This document shows positions 8,115 to 13,859 of a DNA stretch of 14,959 nucleotides, one piece after another (the stretch's first letter is position 1; the number at the start of each line of letters is the position of its first letter). The notes under the pieces are model-generated. The model did no database searches and was not told the DNA's origin. It saw nothing but the letters and a program-made list of their open reading frames with translations. Source of the DNA: JBBRFH01 sp038224615 (GTDB lineage: Bacteria; Planctomycetota; Phycisphaerae; Tepidisphaerales; Tepidisphaeraceae); NCBI GenBank assembly GCA_038224615.1, contig JBBRFH010000057.1, positions 1 through 14,959 on the forward strand. Reading direction: 5' to 3'. The position numbers were made by a program, and so were the translations under genes.

Positions 8115-9071
8115 CTAGGCTTTTACCTGTGTCGCCAGGATGCGTGCGATGGCTTCGCAGATTTCCGTCCGGTGAATGCCGTTGAGCGCGAGCGCGAGTT
8201 GCGTTTCCATAAGGCCGTACGGGATGCCCGTATCGAGGCGTTGGCCGTGGACTTCGACGACCCAGTACTTGTCGGTCTGCTTGCGGTGGTGTTCCTGAGC
8301 CGCCGTAAGCTGGATCTCGCCTTTTTCGCGGATGTTGTCTTTGATCAGGTACTCGAGCGAATCGAAGATCCCGGCGCTGAAGACGTAGAGGCCCAGGTGT
8401 GCAAGGTAGTTGCCCGCAGGCAGACCCGGCGTGACGAGGTTTTCGCGGGCGAACTCGATGCTCGGTTTCTCGTGGATGAGTTCGGCCTTGTAGATGCCCT
8501 TGTTCGGATCGATGGGCGAACCCTTCACGACGCCGAACAGGTGCAGCAATCGTTCGAGCGTCGGCTGCACGCCGGTGACGGTGTCGAGCATGTACTGCTC
8601 GTAGACCTTGATGAGCTGACGGGCGCAGCGGTCTTTGACTTGACTGATGTAGATGTGATCGCCCAGCATGAGCAGCACGGGCTCGCCGTTGGCGAACTTC
8701 TTCGCCTGGTAGACGGCGTGGCCGAAGCCCTCGGGCGTGTGCTGCTCGGCGAAGTACAATCGCTCTCCGAAGGCGCCGAGCTTCTCGCTCTCCAGGATCG
8801 CCCAGTCCTTGCCGCGGAAACTCTTCACTTCTTCGTCATTCATGCGGCGGAAGTAGTCGCGGTAATACTTCTCATGGCCCGGCGGGGTGATGATGCAGAT
8901 CTCCTCGATACCGGCTTCGATCGCCTCTTCGCCGATGATCTGGATCACCGGCTTGGAGACGCCGTCGCGATCAACGAGCGGGAACATCTCCTTCTTGACG
9001 GCGTTGGAGGCGGGATACTGACGGGTGCCGCGACCGGCGGCGGTAATGACGGCTTTACGAACTTTGGCCAT
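8115..9071 (-). CDS. galU: GalU-like UTP-glucose-1-phosphate uridylyltransferase
   Basis: The 318-residue product is a nucleotidyltransferase that should join UTP and glucose 1-phosphate to make UDP-glucose for envelope and exopolysaccharide synthesis. The N-terminal nucleotide-binding loop TAAGRGTR (10-17) and KKEMFPLVD (26-34) match GalU, as do the EKP segment (201-203), EIQLT (252-256) and RLDTGIPYG (278-286, metal-binding D280 expected). It departs from E. coli GalU at the first metal site: LMLGDHI (134-140) replaces LPDV, resembling RmlA or GlgC-type enzymes, although the aspartate (D138) is kept. The segment GLPAGNYLAHLGLYVF (216-231) is longer than in E. coli GalU. A different sugar or nucleotide therefore remains possible, but the UDP-glucose assignment is the best fit. 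The start at 9071 has only a weak GATCGAG-type ribosome site. It converges on mfd. Confidence 0.82.
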   Translation of the reverse strand: MAKVRKAVITAAGRGTRQYPASNAVKKEMFPLVDRDGVSKPVIQIIGEEAIEAGIEEICIITPPGHEKYYRDYFRRMNDEEVKSFRGKDWAILESEKLGAFGERLYFAEQHTPEGFGHAVYQAKKFANGEPVLLMLGDHIYISQVKDRCARQLIKVYEQYMLDTVTGVQPTLERLLHLFGVVKGSPIDPNKGIYKAELIHEKPSIEFARENLVTPGLPAGNYLAHLGLYVFSAGIFDSLEYLIKDNIREKGEIQLTAAQEHHRKQTDKYWVVEVHGQRLDTGIPYGLMETQLALALNGIHRTEICEAIARILATQVKA

Positions 9072-9124
9072 ATCGGGCTCGATCTTCAGCGAAAACAGGG
9101 ACTACGCGCGGGTTGCAGCAGTCG

Positions 9125-9152
9125 AGCATAGGAAACTGTCCCCAAGTCGCAA
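9125..9152 (-). promoter_or_regulatory. Candidate promoter of the galU-like gene
   Basis: On the minus strand TTGCGA (9152-9147, 4/6) is followed after 16 bases by TATGCT (9130-9125, 4/6). It lies in the 114-base gap between the stop of the RTX-repeat gene and the galU start. I see no clear terminator for the RTX gene in this gap, so read-through from it is also possible. Confidence 0.35.
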
Positions 9153-9185
9153 GCGGCCGGATGGTCCTGAGGTGCACTAGATGCG

Positions 9186-10214
9186 TTATACCTCGTCGAG
9201 CCAGTCGTATTCGTATTGCTGCGCGTCGAGCGCATTGCCGAGACGGTCGAAAGATTCGACTTCGCGGACGGGATCTTCGCTGTTCATGCCCAGAACATTG
9301 TCGGTGTAGCCGTCGACGGCGTAGATGCGGTCGTTGCCGCGCCCGGGGACAAGCGTGTCATGGCCAAGGCCGCCGGTGAGGTAATCGGAGCCGGAATAGC
9401 CGAGCAGGAGATCGTTACCGTTGCCCCCGTCGAGGCGATCGCGCCCGCCGCCGCCGATGAGCGTGTCTTTGCCCGGGCCGCCGACGGCGCGGTCGTTGCC
9501 TTCGCCCATGGTCAGGAAGTCGTTGCCGGCGTTGCCGAGGACGGTGGCCGAGTCGGAGCCGTAGTTGTCGTAGACGCGATCATTGCCCTCGCCCATCTCG
9601 GCGTAAACGCCGTCGACGTGGACGTAGAGCGTGTCGCTTCCTGGTCCGAACTTCGCCCAAATGCTGGAGTAGTCGGCAAACGGCACGTAGGTGGTGTACG
9701 CCGATCGGTCGTAGATTTCGAGGCTCTGTCCGGACTTGGTCAGCGAGACCACGTTGCCGTAGTCCGTGTCGAAGCGCAGCGGCAGTACGCCGTCGGCGTT
9801 GACAAACCGCACCGACCGTTCCTCGTCGATCGCGACGTTGTTGTTCTCGTCGAACTCGCCGATCTTGTTCGTGCTGTCGGCTTTGGCCAGAAGGTAGAAG
9901 GGCACGATGCTGGTGACGTGCGGCATCGTGAATTGTGCGTTGACCGTCGTCGATTGGCCGGCGCTCAGTCGCGTGGAGGAGACTTGGTCGACCACGCGGA
10001 CGTCGTCCTCGTTGCCGAACACGTTATCCTGCGAAAGCGCGACCGACACCCAGTACGACGCCCCCACGCGCGAACTGCCGTAATTGGTGAGCGTGATATC
10101 GACGGGAACCGTGTCGCCTTGCGAATAAGCCGCGCCGGAGCCCGCATAAACAACAGCCGATAGGTCGGCGGCAAGCAGCGTGAGCCGGGGGAGGGTTTCA
10201 ATGTGCATATACAT
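9186..10214 (-). CDS. Secreted CARDB-domain protein with RTX calcium-binding repeats
   Basis: The 342-residue product has two recognisable parts. Residues about 17-135 resemble a CARDB-type beta-sandwich of the kind found in cell-surface proteins (DLSAVVYAGSGAAYSQGD, VDITLTNYGSSRVGASY, KADSTNKIGEFDENNN). Residues about 189-300 contain roughly ten RTX nonapeptides of the form GGxGxDxLx (GPGSDTLYV, GEGNDRVYD, GGGRDRLDG, GNGNDLLLG, GLGHDTLVP, GRGNDRIYA), which form a calcium-binding beta-roll after export. There is no classical signal peptide. The N-terminus IETLPRLTLLAADLSA instead resembles the short LEPR-xLL tag seen at the start of many planctomycete extracellular proteins. The C-terminus is acidic (YEYDWLDEV). 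No enzymatic domain is visible, so a structural or adhesive surface role is only an inference. ATG codons at 10214 and 10208 are both possible starts; neither has a clear ribosome site. Confidence 0.85.
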   Translation of the reverse strand: MYMHIETLPRLTLLAADLSAVVYAGSGAAYSQGDTVPVDITLTNYGSSRVGASYWVSVALSQDNVFGNEDDVRVVDQVSSTRLSAGQSTTVNAQFTMPHVTSIVPFYLLAKADSTNKIGEFDENNNVAIDEERSVRFVNADGVLPLRFDTDYGNVVSLTKSGQSLEIYDRSAYTTYVPFADYSSIWAKFGPGSDTLYVHVDGVYAEMGEGNDRVYDNYGSDSATVLGNAGNDFLTMGEGNDRAVGGPGKDTLIGGGGRDRLDGGNGNDLLLGYSGSDYLTGGLGHDTLVPGRGNDRIYAVDGYTDNVLGMNSEDPVREVESFDRLGNALDAQQYEYDWLDEV

Positions 10215-10265
10215 TCATGGTAGCCGCGGACGGAATTTTGTTACGCATTGAAATCGGCCCCTAAA

Positions 10266-10294
10266 TGGACGTTTTTGTCGCAGCCGGTTACAAC
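10266..10294 (+). promoter_or_regulatory. Candidate promoter of the YhaM-like gene, implying a leaderless transcript
   Basis: TGGACG (10266-10271, 4/6 to -35) and TACAAC (10289-10294, 4/6 to -10) are 17 bases apart. The -10 box ends seven bases before the ATG at 10302, the same spacing as at mfd. There is no Shine-Dalgarno sequence before this ATG. Confidence 0.4.
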
Positions 10295-10301
10295 GAACCA
10301 C

Positions 10302-11348
10302 ATGCGCCGTTTCTTCCTCAAATCCGCTCAGGCCGGTGACCAGATCGACGACGTCTACGTCCTCACCGGCAAGCAGATCGCCACCACCACCACAGGGAAG
10401 TTTTACATCAAGGCGTTCATCGGTGACCGCACCCAGCAGGTGACGGCCCGCATGTGGAACGCCACCAAGGAGCTGTTTTCGGCGCTGCCCGAGAGCGGCT
10501 TCGTTCATGTGCGCGGTCGCGTCGAGAACTACCAGAACAACCTCCAGATCATCATCGACAGCTTCGCTCCGCCGAAGGAGAGCAGCTACCACCTTGAAGA
10601 TCTGATGCCGACGACGAAGAAGGACGTGAAGCTGCTCTTCGCACGCGTGGTGGAGATGTGCGACAGCCTGCAAAATCGTCACGTCAGCGCGATCGTGCAG
10701 GCATTCCTCGACGACGCCGAGATGATGGAGAACTTCCGCCGCGCCCCAGCCGCTCAGACGTTCCATCACGCGTACATCGGCGGACTGATCGAGCACACGA
10801 CCAATGCGATGGAAGTTGCCGACGCGGTCGTGCGGTTTTATCCCAACCTCAATCGCGATCTCGTGCTGGCCGGCATTTTCCTGCATGACTTGGCCAAGAC
10901 GTGGGAGTTGCGCTACGAAACCAGTTTCGGTTACACGGACGGCGGCCAACTCGTCGGGCACATTGTCAAGATCGCGATGTGGATCGAAGAGAAGTCCAGG
11001 ATTGCCGCGCAGGAACTCGGCGAGGAGATTCCCCGGGCGGTGATCGACGTGCTTCAGCACATCGTGCTCTCCCACCACGGCGAACTGCAGTTCGGCGCCG
11101 CCAAGACACCGGCAACGGCCGAGGCGCTCGCGGTTCACGTGATCGAAAACATGGACGCGAAGCTGACGATGGTCCTGCAGGCCACGCGCGACGAAGAAGC
11201 AATCGGAGAAGGGAATTGGACCGAGTACATGAAGGCCTTCAACGGCCGCATGTTCAAACCCGACGTCGCACCCGCGGATATCGCAGAAGAAATGCCGACC
11301 GCGATGATCACCAATCCGCTGTTCGGCGAACTCGCGAAGAAGAAGTGA
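10302..11348 (+). CDS. YhaM-type 3'-5' exoribonuclease (OB-fold plus HD domain)
   Basis: The 348-residue product has the YhaM/CBF1 architecture. An N-terminal OB-fold nucleic-acid-binding domain (about residues 15-95; YVLTGKQIATTTTGKFYI, FVHVRGRVENYQNNLQIII) is followed by an HD phosphohydrolase domain (about 145-300). Metal-binding signatures are present: HHAYIGGLIEHT (155-166), the HD pair H195-D196 in FLHDLAKT, and LSHHGELQFG (256-265), with VIENMDAK later as in YhaM. B. subtilis YhaM degrades RNA and single-stranded DNA from the 3' end and takes part in mRNA turnover; the same reaction is inferred here. I chose the ATG at 10302 (MRRFFLKS) over an in-frame TTG at 10248, because the family starts close to this point and a promoter fits. 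It is divergent from the RTX gene and ends at a strong terminator. Confidence 0.9.
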   Translation: MRRFFLKSAQAGDQIDDVYVLTGKQIATTTTGKFYIKAFIGDRTQQVTARMWNATKELFSALPESGFVHVRGRVENYQNNLQIIIDSFAPPKESSYHLEDLMPTTKKDVKLLFARVVEMCDSLQNRHVSAIVQAFLDDAEMMENFRRAPAAQTFHHAYIGGLIEHTTNAMEVADAVVRFYPNLNRDLVLAGIFLHDLAKTWELRYETSFGYTDGGQLVGHIVKIAMWIEEKSRIAAQELGEEIPRAVIDVLQHIVLSHHGELQFGAAKTPATAEALAVHVIENMDAKLTMVLQATRDEEAIGEGNWTEYMKAFNGRMFKPDVAPADIAEEMPTAMITNPLFGELAKKK

Positions 11349-11380
11349 AGCAGGGAAAGTGGAACGTCAGAAACCGTACC

Positions 11381-11426
11381 AAACGCAGCGGCCAGCAGAC
11401 ACATGTCCGCTGGCCGCTGTGTTTTT
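11381..11426. terminator. Strong rho-independent terminator after the YhaM-like gene
   Basis: AAACGCAGCGGCCAGC (11381-11396) pairs with GCTGGCCGCTGTGTTT (11409-11424): 16 pairs with one G-U, of which 11 in the centre are perfect. The T run is at 11422-11426. The loop is 12 bases. On the plus strand this is a textbook intrinsic terminator 32 bases after the stop at 11348. On the minus strand it lies about 50 bases past the thioredoxin stop and could act weakly, with only a short T stretch. A second perfect hairpin, GAATCC/GGATTC (11445-11464), lies between it and the thioredoxin stop. Confidence 0.88.
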
Positions 11427-11474
11427 GATTGACTGCCGGCTGCTGAATCCTGACTATTGGATTCTGCGCCTCAG

Positions 11475-11810
11475 CTACCGAACCGCCACCGCGTCGATCG
11501 CTTCCTTGAATTCTGCTTCCTTCTTCAGCCCGACAAATTTCTGCGCCACCTGGCCGTCCTTGAAGAGGATCACGGTCGGGATGGCATTGATGCCGTACTT
11601 GATGGAGATGTCGCGGTTGCTGTCGGTGTCGACCTTGCCGACCTTGACCTTGCCCGCGTAGTCGTTGGCGATCTTTTCGATCGTGGGTGCCAACGCCCGG
11701 CAGGGCATGCACCATTCAGCCCAGAAGTCCACGAGCACCGGCTCGCTGCTCTGTAGCACTTCGCTGTCGAAGTTTCCGTCGGTGAATTCCTTCACGTTTT
11801 CACTGGCCAT
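11475..11810 (-). CDS. trxA: Thioredoxin with an unusual CMPC active site
   Basis: The 111-residue product has the full length and layout of bacterial thioredoxin 1: VLVDFWAEWCMPC with the buried acid D28, the redox cysteines C34 and C37, KYGINAIPT with cis-proline P78, and FKDGQ. It should reduce disulfides in cytoplasmic proteins with electrons from thioredoxin reductase. The canonical CGPC is CMPC here; the residue between the cysteines tunes redox potential and partner choice in this fold. No signal peptide is seen, so it is cytoplasmic. The start at 11810 is set by AAGGAG (11824-11819 on this strand) eight bases upstream. It is a single-gene unit with its own strong promoter, convergent with the YhaM-like gene. 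A more specialised thioredoxin-like reductase is possible. Confidence 0.93.
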   Translation of the reverse strand: MASENVKEFTDGNFDSEVLQSSEPVLVDFWAEWCMPCRALAPTIEKIANDYAGKVKVGKVDTDSNRDISIKYGINAIPTVILFKDGQVAQKFVGLKKEAEFKEAIDAVAVR

Positions 11811-11828
11811 TACGTTTGCTCCTTAAAC

Positions 11829-11845
11829 GTCGTCTTGCGGACGAC
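11829..11845 (-). promoter_or_regulatory. Perfect hairpin in the trxA leader next to the ribosome site
   Basis: On the minus strand GTCGTC (11845-11840) pairs perfectly with GACGAC (11834-11829) around the loop CGCAA. It ends four bases before the AAGGAG ribosome site. Its first base coincides with the transcription start predicted from the promoter upstream, so it would be a 5'-terminal stem-loop. Confidence 0.5.
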
Positions 11846-11851
11846 AGGAAG

Positions 11852-11880
11852 ATGGTAGGAAGGGAAAAAAGGAGTGTCAA
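11852..11880 (-). promoter_or_regulatory. Strong candidate sigma70-type promoter of trxA
   Basis: On the minus strand a perfect -35 box TTGACA (11880-11875) is followed after exactly 17 bases by TACCAT (11857-11852, 4/6 to the -10 consensus). The start codon is 41 bases further on. This is the best promoter match I found in the window. Confidence 0.65.
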
Positions 11881-11904
11881 TCGCGGCAACGCACGGCCGC
11901 AGCG

Positions 11905-11938
11905 CGGCGCGTGCCAATGTGCTGACAAACCCGCGCCG
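11905..11938 (-). terminator. Hairpin just after the Pro/Ala-rich gene
   Basis: On the minus strand CGGCGCG (11938-11932) pairs perfectly with CGCGCCG (11911-11905), starting three bases past the TAG stop of the gene that ends at 11942. No T run follows, so it may be a U-poor terminator or a stabilising 3' hairpin. Confidence 0.4.
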
Positions 11939-11941
11939 AGC

Positions 11942-12688
11942 CTACTTGCTGCGCTTCGCGGACTTGGGCGTCGGGGCATCGGCGGTTTTTGGCTGCAATT
12001 CGAGCTCCTTCTTGACCATCAACATATTCAGCACGCCGACAGCAAGCACAGCCAGCCCAAGGACGGCCAGTGTGACCGGAAAGAGCAGATTGGCGTGCCG
12101 CAAAGCGGACGTGCTGGGCTGAAGGAAGAAAGCCATAGCCAGCAGCGGGAACATCGTCCCGACGACCAGGCACGACGGAATAAGCGTTCGTCGGAAGTCC
12201 AACGATGCGATTGTGGACGGCTTGCGAGCCTTGGTCGGCCTCTTGGCGTAATCGACGACCGGCGCTGCAGACTCATCTGGCGCGGGTCGTGGCGCGGCGG
12301 CAGGCGTGGGTGTGGACGGCCGCGTCGGCCGCGCGGGACGCTGCACCTGCGACGCCTGGGGCTGAACTGGCGCGACCGGCTTGGGTTGCGGCGTCGGTCG
12401 CTGCTGCGGCTGTGACTGTGGCGCCGCGGGACGCGCCGGCGGGGCGGCGGGGCGCGCGGGCGATGGCGGCGGAACCGGCGTTGCTGCGGGAGCCCTGGTC
12501 TCGGGCTTCGGTGTTGCGGGAACCACGCGAGCGGCAGCGGCCGGCGCGACAGGCGTTGCCGAAGGAGCCGCCGACGCATCTTGCGCGTGATGCTCGGCAT
12601 CGGCGTGCGCACCTTCGTCTTCGGCGTGCTCTCCGTTCATCATCGCGTTCAGGGCGTCGGCGACGTCGTCATGGTTGCTGCTGCTCAT
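11942..12688 (-). CDS. Pro/Ala-rich protein with two C-terminal membrane segments, function unknown
   Basis: I do not recognise this 248-residue protein. Residues 1-40 are acidic and His-rich (DDVADALNAMMNGEHAEDEG). Residues 40-145 are extremely rich in Pro and Ala with scattered Arg/Gln and are surely disordered. A basic patch (KRPTKARK, 149-156) precedes two hydrophobic helices at about 169-189 and 201-224, joined by a short loop, and a basic tail ends the protein (PKSAKRSK). By the positive-inside rule both ends would be cytoplasmic, leaving the long disordered arm in the cytoplasm as a possible tether or docking arm. Codon use looks like that of its neighbours. The start at 12688 is preceded by AAGGA at a somewhat long spacing (about 11 bases) and by a good promoter, which supports it as a real gene. 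It is not an operon partner of trxA, which has its own promoter. Confidence 0.72.
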   Translation of the reverse strand: MSSSNHDDVADALNAMMNGEHAEDEGAHADAEHHAQDASAAPSATPVAPAAAARVVPATPKPETRAPAATPVPPPSPARPAAPPARPAAPQSQPQQRPTPQPKPVAPVQPQASQVQRPARPTRPSTPTPAAAPRPAPDESAAPVVDYAKRPTKARKPSTIASLDFRRTLIPSCLVVGTMFPLLAMAFFLQPSTSALRHANLLFPVTLAVLGLAVLAVGVLNMLMVKKELELQPKTADAPTPKSAKRSK

Positions 12689-12714
12689 ACCGCGGTATTT
12701 CCTTGCCGCCGAAG

Positions 12715-12742
12715 ATCATACCCGATCCCCGGCAACGTCCAA
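12715..12742 (-). promoter_or_regulatory. Candidate promoter of the Pro/Ala-rich membrane protein gene
   Basis: On the minus strand TTGGAC (12742-12737, matching the TTG core) is followed after 16 bases by TATGAT (12720-12715, 5/6 to the -10 consensus), 26 bases before the start codon. Confidence 0.5.
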
Positions 12743-12889
12743 GAATCGGGCCGTCATGACACCTGTTACGATTGATCCCGACGCGATCGGCCTGTCGCGT
12801 CCACGCCACACGCCCCACGGGCATCCGCGGGCGCGTTCCGGGCGTCATCGACTGCACTCGCGCGGCACCTCACGATAAGTGCGACCCAT

Positions 12890-12922
12890 AAAAACGGGCC
12901 GTGCAACCCAGCTTGACGGACC
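12890..12922 (-). terminator. Orphan terminator-like element facing left
   Basis: On the minus strand an imperfect stem is followed by five T (12894-12890). The stem pairs GG and CCGT (12922-12916, one mismatch between them) with ACGG and CC (12902-12896), and an inner CAA/TTG pairing with one bulge. There is no minus-strand gene upstream for it to terminate within the window. Confidence 0.35.
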
Positions 12923-12931
12923 CTGTTGAAA

Positions 12932-12963
12932 TCCACGGCACTTGTTGAGCGATTGTCCGTGGA
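12932..12963. repeat. Inverted repeat (7-bp perfect arms)
   Basis: TCCACGG (12932-12938) and CCGTGGA (12957-12963) are perfect complements separated by 18 bases. It is one of three perfect hairpins within about 225 bases of the gap. Confidence 0.5.
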
Positions 12964-13019
12964 CGCCAAGATGGCCCGCGTTCATATTCGACTTCGCAGG
13001 CAAGAGACGGGGGTGAGGC

Positions 13020-13037
13020 GACGGATCATCATCCGTC
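13020..13037. repeat. Short perfect hairpin
   Basis: GACGGAT (13020-13026) and ATCCGTC (13031-13037) form a perfect 7-bp stem with the four-base loop CATC. No T run follows on either strand, so it is not a standard terminator. Confidence 0.55.
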
Positions 13038-13140
13038 ATAAACGTCGCGCACCAGCGCCGGGGTCGGATCGCGAGGGTGGGCGTTCGGGAGCGATGGCGG
13101 CGGGTTGCGGTAGCACGCAGCATGGGTCGGTTGGATGTGG

Positions 13141-13156
13141 AATGGCCTTTGCCATT
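13141..13156. repeat. Short perfect hairpin
   Basis: AATGGC (13141-13146) and GCCATT (13151-13156) form a perfect 6-bp stem with loop CTTT. Confidence 0.45.
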
Positions 13157-13327
13157 GGATCAACGTCGGCCGTACATCGAGGGTTGTGTCGGGAACCGCA
13201 GGATGTGATCGGCTGGCCGCTTGCCCACGCGTCGTTGAACGCGGGCGGGTGCGAGAAGTGCAACGGTGTGAGAGTTAGCGTCGCGGCAACGCAATTTTGT
13301 CATCGACGTCGAACGGGAGTACCAGAC

Positions 13328-13597
13328 ATGAGCGAAACAGAATTCCAAACCAAGCTGGGCGAGTTGATGGGCGAGATTTCAACCTTGCCGGAGACCGAAC
13401 GGGCCAAGCTCGAGAAACTCGCCGACGAGACCCGCGCCCGGCACGAGCGGCTGCGCCAGACGGTCAGCAGTCTTCAGGAGAGCCTCGACTACCTGCGGCT
13501 GAGCATCAAGTACCTGGTTTTCGATCTCGAAGCGACCCGCCGTGAGAACGGCTATCTGCGTCGCATGCTCGAAGAAGCCACCGACACCCAATCCTGA
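13328..13597 (+). CDS. Small coiled-coil protein, function unknown
   Basis: The 89-residue product is highly charged and almost wholly helical by composition (residues 4-84). Heptad-like hydrophobic spacing runs through LGELMGEI, LEKLADET, LRQTVSSLQESLDYLRLSI and YLVFDLEATRRENGYLRRML. There is no signal peptide or membrane segment. I have an impression of similar short proteins in other planctomycetes, especially the 'KYLxFDLEATRREN' block, but cannot verify it. Possible roles are oligomerisation or regulation by binding a partner; none is shown. The ATG at 13328 is set by GGGAG (13315-13319) eight bases upstream; the longer frame beginning at 12926 has no protein-like sequence before this point. 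It is followed by a terminator, so it is probably expressed alone. Confidence 0.82.
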   Translation: MSETEFQTKLGELMGEISTLPETERAKLEKLADETRARHERLRQTVSSLQESLDYLRLSIKYLVFDLEATRRENGYLRRMLEEATDTQS

Positions 13598-13713
13598 TGA
13601 ATGACCCACGACGCGAACGCGAAGTGCGAATAGTCGCGACTGCGCCGCGTTGAACCGATCGAAACGAGTGTCTCCCGCGTCGGGGCTGTCGGGCCTCCGC
13701 GACGAGAACCATC

Positions 13714-13757
13714 CCGCCACAGGCAGCGCCGCCAGCGCCCTGTGGCGGCGGTGTTTT
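13714..13757 (+). terminator. Rho-independent terminator after the coiled-coil gene
   Basis: CCGCCACAGG (13714-13723) pairs perfectly with CCTGTGGCGG (13739-13748) over 10 bp with a 15-base loop, and TTTT follows at 13754-13757 after five bases. It lies about 115 bases past the stop at 13597 and before the promoter of the next gene. Confidence 0.65.
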
Positions 13758-13802
13758 GGGAGCGGTCCTCAAGCATGGTCCTGGCAGTCCTGCTTCGCGC
13801 GA

Positions 13803-13831
13803 CTGGCGTGTACCGCCGCCGCGTCTACAAT
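13803..13831 (+). promoter_or_regulatory. Candidate promoter of the triple YbjQ-like gene
   Basis: TACAAT (13826-13831) is a 5/6 match to the -10 consensus, placed 28 bases before the ATG at 13860. The -35 region 17 bases upstream, CTGGCG (13803-13808), is weak (3/6). Confidence 0.45.
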
Positions 13832-13859
13832 TCGGCACAGCACTCCAACAGGGAAATCC

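Larger units (their letters stand above)
12689..13327. other. 639-base gap without a credible gene, containing several hairpins
   Basis: Open frames here give no protein-like sequence on either strand: they are rich in Arg/Gly/Ala with no family pattern or ribosome sites. The left end holds the promoter of the gene at 11942-12688. The middle holds several perfect inverted repeats and a terminator-like element facing left. I find no convincing promoter for the gene at 13328. I recognise no tRNA, tmRNA, RNase P, SRP or riboswitch motif. It could be a long leader of the downstream gene, or encode a small RNA. Confidence 0.5.

Noticed and set aside
8172..10163. Two long plus-strand frames (8172-9131 and 9216-10163)
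   Set aside because: Both are shadows of the GalU-like and RTX genes on the minus strand; their Val/Ala/Asp-rich translations carry no motifs.
12926..13327. N-terminal extension of the coiled-coil gene by 134 codons
   Set aside because: The extension is Arg/Gly/Ser/Cys-rich and not protein-like, whereas the ATG at 13328 has a good ribosome site.
12689..13327. Known structural RNA (RNase P, tmRNA, SRP, cobalamin riboswitch) in the gap
   Set aside because: I looked for the conserved core sequences of each by eye and did not find them. A covariance-model search would be decisive.
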